Shown one piece after another: positions 1 to 10,247 of a stretch of 10,247 nt of DNA. Each line of letters begins with the position of its first letter. Position 1 is the first letter of the stretch. The notes below the pieces were generated by a model. It did no database searches and was not told where the DNA came from. It saw only the letters and a list, made by a program, of their open reading frames with translations. Source of the stretch: Bacteroidales bacterium (lineage in GTDB: Bacteria; Bacteroidota; Bacteroidia; Bacteroidales; UBA932); assembly GCA_017429885.1 (NCBI GenBank), contig JAFROA010000461.1, forward strand, positions 1 through 10,247, read 5' to 3'. Position numbers and translations under genes: made by a program.

Positions 1-1380
1 CCGGAGTGGCTTCAGCAGACCGCTTTCTGGATATGGAACAGGGGCCGTTCGTCCAACGTGCTTAAGGAGGCGGAAGACATACAGGCTCGCCTGGGTCTCC
101 CCGTGAACGCCAATTGGTATTGGTGGCATGGCTGCCCTTATGACGAGGGCTTCCCTGAATACATACCTCCTAAAGAAGGAGAGGAGTCATTCAAGGCGGC
201 GGTGGAGCATGCTCACAAGCAAGGCATTCATAGTCTCGTGTATATGAACTCATATCAGTGGGGAGACTCAACTGACAGTTATGAGGCTGAGGGAGCTGCC
301 GCTTATGCCGCGAGGCGGGAGAACGGGGATACTTACCGCCACGTCTTCGAGATATTCTCAGGCAACGGATTGACACCTATGTGCATGGCGACCCAATTCT
401 GGAGGGATAAATACTCCTCCTTATGCGATACGGTTGTAAATCGCTATCATGTGGATGGTGTTTATATGGATCAGGCCTGTTCAAACAGGGCATGCTACAA
501 TCCCGCTCACGGCCACAGCCTTGGAGGAGGCAATTACTGGCACGATGGCTTTGGCAAGCTTACCGCACAGATTCGGGAAAAGTTTCCGGAGGGTTCAGAC
601 GCCATGCTGGCAGGAGAGGGCTCTGCTGAGGACTGGATTCCCCTTCTTGATGATTTCCTGACCCTCCAGCCTTCACAAGAGCGGTACTCCGGGGTAGGAA
701 AGAGCGAACCTATCCCCATGTTTCAGGCGGTCTATCATGATTACGCCATGACCTACGGCAGTTACTCTTCCCTCGTCTATCCTCCATATGATGAGCTTTG
801 GCCGAAAGAGTTTAGTCCCGCTAATGCGGAAACACTTCTGCCAGAGGAATATAACATGCAATTCAGGATGGAGCAGGCCAGGTCATTCACTTGGGGAATG
901 CAGCCGACATTGGCGAACTACCACTCATTCCTTTTTGACGAAAGGCCGTTGGAGATGGGATATCTTGTGGATCTGATAAAGACTCGTTACAACGCCTTGG
1001 ATTATCTTCTCTACGGGCAATTCAGGGCCATTCTCGAGCCAGAGTCCAAGGAGGTCACGATCCCTATCTCAAAGGTCAGCATTTATGCGGGAAGGAAGGG
1101 TGATACCGTAACCCGTTACGAGAAAAAGACAAGGACCATGTTTTCCAGCGCGTGGCTTTCAAGTGCTGGGAATGTCGGAATCGCGGTCTCGAATATCCTC
1201 GATGAGCCGGCGGAGTTTGTCATGACGGTTGATGCCGCCAAGTTCGGTGCGGCTCCGACAGGAAAAGTGAATATAATCTCGGCTGAAGGGAAGGTTTCAT
1301 CAGGAGGTTATTCTGACGGGGATGTCATAAAGTGTATGATTCCTCCCAGGAGCAGCCGTGTGATAGAATTGACAAAATAA
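1..1380 (+). CDS. Glycoside-hydrolase-like protein, DUF6259-type barrel (5' end missing)
   Basis: The reading frame is open from base 1, so this is the C-terminal 459 residues of a longer protein; the GTG at 58 is an internal Val codon, not a start. The first ~300 residues look like a (beta/alpha)8 glycosidase barrel: an aromatic strand NANWYWWH (fragment residues 36-43), a strand HVDGVYMDQ with Asp152 and Asp157, the usual look of a nucleophile-bearing strand in clan-D-like alpha-glycosidases, and AGEGSAEDW with Glu206, Glu210 and Asp211. Residues from about 375 resemble a C-terminal beta-sandwich. From memory the best family match is DUF6259, glycosidase-like proteins without a settled activity that are common in Bacteroidetes. 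Substrate, catalytic residues and export cannot be decided without the N-terminus. It lies 10 nt before the symporter gene, so it probably belongs to the same catabolic operon. The family-level call is moderately sure; the function is an inference. Confidence 0.72.
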   Translation, partial: PEWLQQTAFWIWNRGRSSNVLKEAEDIQARLGLPVNANWYWWHGCPYDEGFPEYIPPKEGEESFKAAVEHAHKQGIHSLVYMNSYQWGDSTDSYEAEGAAAYAARRENGDTYRHVFEIFSGNGLTPMCMATQFWRDKYSSLCDTVVNRYHVDGVYMDQACSNRACYNPAHGHSLGGGNYWHDGFGKLTAQIREKFPEGSDAMLAGEGSAEDWIPLLDDFLTLQPSQERYSGVGKSEPIPMFQAVYHDYAMTYGSYSSLVYPPYDELWPKEFSPANAETLLPEEYNMQFRMEQARSFTWGMQPTLANYHSFLFDERPLEMGYLVDLIKTRYNALDYLLYGQFRAILEPESKEVTIPISKVSIYAGRKGDTVTRYEKKTRTMFSSAWLSSAGNVGIAVSNILDEPAEFVMTVDAAKFGAAPTGKVNIISAEGKVSSGGYSDGDVIKCMIPPRSSRVIELTK

Positions 1381-1390
1381 TATCAAGGGG

Positions 1391-6740
<5,350 letters not shown>

Positions 6741-6741
6741 C

Positions 6742-7566
6742 ATGGAAAACAAGACGACCGAACAGTCATCAAGATATGACCACCTTGAGAGGATGAGCAC
6801 CACCGAGTTGCTCTCCGCCATCAATTCGGAGGACAGAACTGTCCCTGAAGCTGTCTCCACCGCCATACCTATGATAAGGGACCTTGTCGATGGGATAGTG
6901 GAGAGAGTTTCCAGGGGAGGCCGTGTGTTCTATCTGGGAGCGGGGACAAGCGGCAGGCTCGGTGTCGTGGACGCTTCAGAGATACCGCCGACTTACGGGG
7001 TCCATAACGTGTTCATCGGGCTTATGGCTGGAGGTGACAGGGCTATCCGAGACGCTGTGGAAGGTGCGGAGGACTCCTGGACAGGAGGATGGGAAGACAT
7101 GCTTCCATATTCCCCTACAAAGGATGATGTCCTCGTCGGGATCGCAGCCTCAGGAACGACTCCTTATGTTGTCGGGGCGGTAGAGGCCGCCAGGCGTAAC
7201 GGGCTCCTGACCGGTTGCATCACCTGCAATGAGGGGTCGCCACTCGCCGCCGCTTCCCAGATCCCGATTATAGTGGTGGTCGGCCCGGAATTCGTGACCG
7301 GCAGCACCAGGATGAAGGCTGGCACGGCCCAGAAACTGGTTCTGAATATGATCTCCACCGCCTCTATGATACGTCTTGGGCATGTGCGAGGCAGCAAGAT
7401 GGTTGACATGCAACTAACTAACAATAAGTTGGTTGACCGCGGAGCGAGGATGATCATGGAGGAGACCGGTCTTGCGGATTATGAATATGCCAAACGGATG
7501 CTACTCTCGCACGGCTCAGTCAGGGCCGCTGTGTTCTTTTATCAGACCCAGACAAATAAGGCATGA
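6742..7566 (+). CDS. murQ: N-acetylmuramic acid 6-phosphate etherase
   Basis: MurQ is a cytoplasmic SIS-domain lyase that cleaves the lactyl ether of MurNAc-6-phosphate, giving GlcNAc-6-phosphate and D-lactate. The 274-residue product matches E. coli MurQ throughout: the N-terminal SAINSEDRTVPEAV stretch, GAGTSGRLG, DASEIPPTYG, AVEGAEDS, GIAASGTTPYV and GSTRMKAGTAQKLVLNM. The two catalytic acids align as Glu80 (E. coli Glu83) and Glu110 (E. coli Glu114), so the enzyme should be active. The ATG at 6742 was chosen over the in-frame TTG at 6712 because family homology begins shortly after it and it lies 1 nt past the kinase stop. The C-terminus is shorter than in E. coli (298 aa), which I think is normal for Bacteroidetes. 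GlcNAc-6-phosphate deacetylase and deaminase genes are not in the window. The stop overlaps the recR start (ATGA). Confidence 0.96.
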   Translation: MENKTTEQSSRYDHLERMSTTELLSAINSEDRTVPEAVSTAIPMIRDLVDGIVERVSRGGRVFYLGAGTSGRLGVVDASEIPPTYGVHNVFIGLMAGGDRAIRDAVEGAEDSWTGGWEDMLPYSPTKDDVLVGIAASGTTPYVVGAVEAARRNGLLTGCITCNEGSPLAAASQIPIIVVVGPEFVTGSTRMKAGTAQKLVLNMISTASMIRLGHVRGSKMVDMQLTNNKLVDRGARMIMEETGLADYEYAKRMLLSHGSVRAAVFFYQTQTNKA

Positions 7567-8204
7567 CAATCCCTGAGAAATATCCTTCCAAACTTCTTGA
7601 AGACGCCGTGCAGGCCATCGGATCATTGCCTGGAGTGGGTAAGAGGAGCGCCTTGAGGCTTGCCCTTCATCTTTTGCGGCAGCCGCGGGAGAATGTCCAT
7701 CATTTCGCTGATTCGATAGTCAAACTCCGGGACGAAGCGAAGTATTGCCAGGTGTGCAGGATGATCTCGGATGGGGACACATGCCCGATCTGCTCAGACA
7801 AGAGCCGGGACCATCGGACAATCTGTGTGGTCGAGAATGTGAGGGATGTCATGAGCATCGAGAACACAGGCCAGTTCCACGGGGTTTATCATGTTCTTGG
7901 GGGCATCATATCCCCGATAGCTGGCATCGGTCCTTCCGACCTTACTATCTCCGCCTTAGTTGATAGGGTCAAGGACATGGTATCTTCCGCGGCGTCAATT
8001 CCTTCCGAAGTGGAAATCATTCTGGCCCTGAGTGGTGACGTGGAAGGGGAGACGACGTCTTTCTATATCTATAGGCAGATTTCCGGCTATGGTGTGAGGG
8101 TGTCTTCCCTGGCCAGGGGACTCGGCTTCGGGGATGACCTTGAATATGCGGACGAATTGACCCTGGGCCGTTCTATAACAGGGCGTCAGCCCTTCAATCC
8201 GTAA
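7563..8204 (+). CDS. recR: Recombination mediator protein RecR
   Basis: RecR works with RecO (and RecF) to load RecA onto SSB-coated DNA during gap repair. The 213-residue protein is close to the usual ~200 and shows the standard order: N-terminal helix-hairpin-helix (about 8-40, with GSLPGVGKRSALRLA), a C4 zinc finger with Cys62, Cys65, Cys74 and Cys77, and a Toprim domain from about residue 86 with Glu91 in ICVVEN and the YHVLGGIISPIAGIGP segment. The C-terminal TLGRSITGRQPF is the typical RecR ending. It starts inside the last codons of murQ (ATGA overlap), so it is probably translated by coupling to a sugar-catabolic gene, which is unusual for a housekeeping repair protein. The mntP start follows 3 nt after its stop. 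No promoter is evident immediately upstream. Confidence 0.97.
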   Translation: MTIPEKYPSKLLEDAVQAIGSLPGVGKRSALRLALHLLRQPRENVHHFADSIVKLRDEAKYCQVCRMISDGDTCPICSDKSRDHRTICVVENVRDVMSIENTGQFHGVYHVLGGIISPIAGIGPSDLTISALVDRVKDMVSSAASIPSEVEIILALSGDVEGETTSFYIYRQISGYGVRVSSLARGLGFGDDLEYADELTLGRSITGRQPFNP

Positions 8205-8207
8205 AAG

Positions 8208-8768
8208 ATGGTCGCTATACTGGCCGCCCTCCTGTTCGCCTTGTCGCTATGTGCCGACTGCTTCGCTGTCTCGGCTTGTTCAAGCGTGACTATCAAGGAG
8301 CTCTCTTGGAAGCGAGTCGCCGTTTTGGCGACCGTTTTCGCCGTGGTCCAGGCCGGTTTCCTTTTGTCAGGAGGGCTTTTCGGGGACTTGTTATCAGGCT
8401 TTGTGGGCCGGTTCGCACCCATCATCGGCTTCCTTCTCCTGTTATATGTCGGAGGATCGATGGTGATCTCGGCAGTGAAAGGTGCGGAGGAGGTCCGGGA
8501 CTTGAATGGAATCAAGAATATCCTCATCGGAGCGGTGGCGACAAGTATCGACGCTCTGGCTGCAGGTATGTCCATGTCGATGGATGGGGAAAGCGTCGGT
8601 GACGCGATGATTAAAGTCATCGCTGTGCTTGTGGTCACGTTCATGTCCGTCATTCTCGGGGTGAAGGGCGGAATGAAAGTTGGTAGCCGTTATGGGCGAC
8701 CGGCTCTCCTGACAGGCGGCATCGTTCTGATTCTCATAGGTCTCAACATCGTTTTTAACGTCTTGTAG
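8208..8768 (+). CDS. mntP: MntP-type manganese efflux pump (DUF204)
   Basis: This 186-residue inner-membrane protein has about six hydrophobic segments and the internal duplication of the MntP/DUF204 family, which exports Mn2+ to prevent manganese toxicity. The two family motifs are LCADCFAVS, with membrane-embedded Asp17 (compare MSMDAFAAS in E. coli), and ATSIDALAAGMS, with Asp115. The length matches E. coli MntP (188 aa). The ATG at 8208, 3 nt after the recR stop, gives an N-terminus that aligns with the family. In E. coli mntP has its own manganese-responsive riboswitch; here there is no leader, so that control is impossible at this position and expression depends on upstream transcription. 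The family call is firm. Manganese as the ion rests on family knowledge only. Confidence 0.9.
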   Translation: MVAILAALLFALSLCADCFAVSACSSVTIKELSWKRVAVLATVFAVVQAGFLLSGGLFGDLLSGFVGRFAPIIGFLLLLYVGGSMVISAVKGAEEVRDLNGIKNILIGAVATSIDALAAGMSMSMDGESVGDAMIKVIAVLVVTFMSVILGVKGGMKVGSRYGRPALLTGGIVLILIGLNIVFNVL

Positions 8769-8779
8769 CTCTGAATCTC

Positions 8780-8808
8780 TTGTTTTTGCGAAAATATTTA
8801 TATTTTTG
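8780..8808 (+). promoter_or_regulatory. Bacteroidetes-type promoter for corA
   Basis: TATTTTTG at 8801-8808 is an exact match to the Bacteroidetes primary sigma -7 element TAnnTTTG. A TTG at 8780-8782 lies 18 nt upstream, matching the weakly conserved -33 element. Transcription would start around 8813-8816, leaving a leader of about 20 nt before the ATG at 8833. It lies just past the mntP stop, so it separates corA from the upstream operon. Confidence 0.75.
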
Positions 8809-8832
8809 CAGACTCCGGTATTTTGCGGCGAT

Positions 8833-9780
8833 ATGATAGCGATCTTCTACAGAAAAGACGGCAAACTGGTGGTGGCCCAGTCCGAGAGGGATCTTTCCAA
8901 GCTCAGAAGGGAAGACGTCCTATGGATTGACCTTCTCTCTCCATCGAGTGAGGAGAAGCACACCGTGGACGACTTCCTCGGTGAGGAGATCCAGAGCCGC
9001 GCGCAGGCCGAGGAGATCGAGAGCTCATCAAGGTATTCAGAGACTGAGAACGCGATATTCGCCAACACGAACTTCCTGATGCCTGGTCCTGAGGACTATT
9101 CCATGGAGGCCGTCTCTTTCACATTCGTGGATAACTGCCTCACGACGCTCCGCGACGTCCCGCTCCGCTCTTTCACCGAGCTTCAGCGCAGGATAGTGGC
9201 AAAGCCACAGATGTATCCTAGCGGCTACACTGTGTTCGTGAGCATCATGGACCAGCGAGTCGACCTCGACGCTGACATGATCGAGCTCATGAGTAAGGAG
9301 ATCGCCCAGTACAGCAAGAGGATCAACCAGCAGGAGGACATCAACGAGGACTTCCTCCTGGACATCAACCAGCTCCAGGAGAACACGATGATTGTCAGGG
9401 AGAATATCATAGATAAGCAGAGGCTGATCCAGAACATGATCAAGAGTGACAAGTACCCTCCGGAGCTTCAGGCTCGTTTCTCTGTCATTCTTCAGGACAT
9501 CACCTCCCTGATCAACCACGCCAATTTCAGCTTTGAGAGGCTGGAATACCTCCAGGAAACCGTTTTGGGTCTTATCAACCTGGATCAGAACAACATAATG
9601 AAGATATTCACGCTTGTGTCGGTGCTCCTGATGCCTCCGACCTTGGTGGCGAGTTTCTATGGCATGAACGTGCCCCTGCCGTTCCAGGATAAGGGGTGGG
9701 CTTGGCTTAGCCTGTTCGTCTTCATGCTCATTCTGGTGGGGGTTGTCCTGTATATTTTCAGGAGGAAGAAAATGCTCTGA
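8833..9780 (+). CDS. corA: CorA-family divalent cation (Mg2+/Co2+) channel
   Basis: CorA proteins are pentameric inner-membrane channels for Mg2+ and other divalent ions. This 315-residue protein has the usual large acidic, helical cytoplasmic domain (about 1-255), the long stalk helix ending in LINLDQNNIMKIF, TM1 (about 254-274), the signature YGMN (276-279) and TM2 (about 291-308), then a basic tail RRKKML. The periplasmic loop reads GMNVPLPFQDKGWAW and lacks the Met-Pro-Glu-Leu of classic members, so selectivity may differ. The ATG at 8833 was chosen because the in-frame TTG at 8806 lies inside the -7 promoter element and could not be on the transcript. The gene appears monocistronic, with its own promoter and a weak terminator. 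Codons seem richer in C- and G-ending forms than in the operon genes, by eye only. Confidence 0.93.
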   Translation: MIAIFYRKDGKLVVAQSERDLSKLRREDVLWIDLLSPSSEEKHTVDDFLGEEIQSRAQAEEIESSSRYSETENAIFANTNFLMPGPEDYSMEAVSFTFVDNCLTTLRDVPLRSFTELQRRIVAKPQMYPSGYTVFVSIMDQRVDLDADMIELMSKEIAQYSKRINQQEDINEDFLLDINQLQENTMIVRENIIDKQRLIQNMIKSDKYPPELQARFSVILQDITSLINHANFSFERLEYLQETVLGLINLDQNNIMKIFTLVSVLLMPPTLVASFYGMNVPLPFQDKGWAWLSLFVFMLILVGVVLYIFRRKKML

Positions 9781-9797
9781 TTTTTTCCTTCTTTTTC
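9764..9797 (+). terminator. Weak candidate intrinsic terminator after corA
   Basis: GGAAGAAA (9764-9771), within the last corA codons, can pair with TTTTTTCC (9781-9788), including one G-U pair, around a 9-nt loop. A T-rich run follows (9789-9797). The stem is mostly A-U and not strong, so termination may be partial or factor-dependent. Confidence 0.3.
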
Positions 9798-9798
9798 A

Positions 9799-9828
9799 TT
9801 GTATATCAGATATTTTTCTCTATTTTTG
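9799..9828 (+). promoter_or_regulatory. Bacteroidetes-type promoter for rpsA
   Basis: TATTTTTG at 9821-9828 matches the -7 consensus TAnnTTTG exactly, and TTG at 9799-9801 lies 19 nt upstream as the -33 element. The ten bases 9821-9830 are identical to those in the corA promoter (8801-8810). The expected transcription start is near 9833-9836, giving an rpsA leader of about 80 nt. Confidence 0.8.
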
Positions 9829-9833
9829 CACGC

Positions 9834-9878
9834 TTTTCGACGAGGCTGGCCTGCCGGCTATGTTTCGTGGGGCGAAAA
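9834..9878 (+). promoter_or_regulatory. Structured 5' leader of rpsA with alternative hairpins
   Basis: Three pairings can be drawn by eye. GCTGG (9845-9849) pairs with CCGGC (9854-9858) around CCTG, with one wobble. TTTCG (9863-9867) pairs with CGAAA (9873-9877) around TGGGG. TTTTCG (9834-9839) can instead pair with CGAAAA (9873-9878), enclosing the first hairpin. The last two exclude each other. The bases from about 9879 to the start codon are A/T-rich and probably unpaired. Autogenous control of rpsA through its leader is known in E. coli; any role here is inferred, and I recognise no named RNA family. Confidence 0.35.
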
Positions 9879-9915
9879 AATATTGTTAAACAACTAGTTA
9901 TCTTTATTATCCATT

Positions 9916-10247
9916 ATGGCAGAAGAAACAATGAATCCCGCCGTTGAGAACGTCGAGGCACAGCCCGAGGCTCCTAAGGCAGAAGTTAAAGAAACAAAGA
10001 AACCTACCCTCAACGCATCAGTCGCGCCTGAGGATTTCGATTGGGACGCCTTTGAGGGCGGCACCGAGATCTACGGCAAGAATGACAGGAAAGAGATTGA
10101 GGACGCTTATGATCAGACTCTCTCCAAGATCGTGGAGAACGAGGTGGTCGAGGGCACAGTCACAGCTATCTCCAAGAGGGAGGTTATCGTCAATATAGGT
10201 TACAAGAGCGAGGGTGTCATCCAGGCTCCTGAGTTCCGTTACAATCC
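9916..10247 (+). CDS. rpsA: 30S ribosomal protein S1 (3' end missing)
   Basis: The frame is open to the window edge: 110 codons plus two bases. The product begins MAEETMNPAVENVEAQPEAP, a low-complexity acidic/Pro/Lys extension of about 35 residues, followed by a DFDWDAFEGG motif and then the first S1 (OB-fold) domain from about residue 75 (VVEGTVTAISKREVIVNIGYKSEGV). This matches Bacteroidetes S1, which is normally a protein of several S1 repeats; the rest lies outside. S1 binds mRNA on the 30S subunit and helps initiation on leaders without strong Shine-Dalgarno sequences, which suits this phylum. The start ATG is preceded by an A/T-rich stretch with no purine-rich ribosome binding site. Codon use favours C- or G-ending codons, as expected for a highly expressed gene. 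Confidence 0.95.
   Translation, partial: MAEETMNPAVENVEAQPEAPKAEVKETKKPTLNASVAPEDFDWDAFEGGTEIYGKNDRKEIEDAYDQTLSKIVENEVVEGTVTAISKREVIVNIGYKSEGVIQAPEFRYN

Noticed and set aside
58..60. GTG as the start of the first gene
   Set aside because: The frame is open to base 1 and the upstream residues (EWLQQTAFWIWNRG) read as normal protein of the same family, so the gene is truncated by the window edge.
8806..8832. TTG start extending CorA by nine residues
   Set aside because: The TTG lies inside the -7 promoter element, upstream of the expected transcription start, and the extra residues do not resemble the family.
8186..9519. Minus-strand open frames of 155 and 160 codons opposite mntP and corA
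   Set aside because: They are antisense to well-recognised genes, with low-complexity translations and no family resemblance.
9892..9899. AACTAGTT palindrome just before rpsA as an operator site
   Set aside because: Eight-base palindromes arise often by chance and it has no flanking symmetry or repeat elsewhere.
9944..10198. Plus-strand open frame of 84 codons near the 3' end
   Set aside because: It is a shifted frame inside rpsA, with a Ser/Arg-rich translation.

Overview
The window looks like a Bacteroidetes chromosome, most likely order Bacteroidales. The evidence is two promoters with the phylum's -7 element (TAnnTTTG, here TATTTTTG at 8801 and 9821), an S1 ribosomal protein with the acidic N-terminal extension seen in this phylum, a 1010-residue GH2 beta-galactosidase of Bacteroidetes style, and start codons largely without Shine-Dalgarno sequences. 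Base composition appears close to balanced, by eye rather than counted. I cannot name a genus. Every gene reads on the + strand and there are no mobile elements, tRNAs, rRNAs or CRISPR arrays.

Region 1 (1-8768) is a very compact seven-gene run, probably one transcript. In order it holds: a glycoside-hydrolase-like protein whose 5' end lies outside the window; a sodium:solute symporter; a large GH2 beta-galactosidase; a BadF/GlcNAc-kinase-type sugar kinase; the MurNAc-6-phosphate etherase MurQ; the recombination mediator RecR; and a MntP-type manganese exporter. Junctions are +10, -4, -4, +1, -4 and +3 nt, and the three -4 junctions are ATGA stop/start overlaps. The symporter, kinase and etherase together resemble the PTS-independent MurNAc uptake and catabolism set (transporter, kinase, MurQ) described in Tannerella forsythia. 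Here a beta-galactosidase sits between transporter and kinase and another glycosidase precedes them. The inferred flow is: extracytoplasmic glycosidases release sugars, the symporter imports an amino sugar, the kinase makes the 6-phosphate, and MurQ removes D-lactate to give GlcNAc-6-phosphate. The housekeeping genes recR and mntP ride at the 3' end of this catabolic operon.

Region 2 (8769-9780) is a monocistronic-looking corA-family divalent cation channel gene with its own promoter, followed by a weak candidate terminator.

Region 3 (9781-10247) is the promoter, a roughly 80-nt leader able to form alternative hairpins, and the first 110 codons of rpsA, which runs off the window.

Most genes are ordinary family members. 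The points worth attention are the mixed glycosidase/MurNAc operon, translational coupling of recR to murQ, loss of the LacZ Trp999 equivalent in the GH2 enzyme, a Glu for Asp in the kinase phosphate-1 motif, a shortened CorA GMN loop, and the rpsA leader. I do not see a clearly new biological system.
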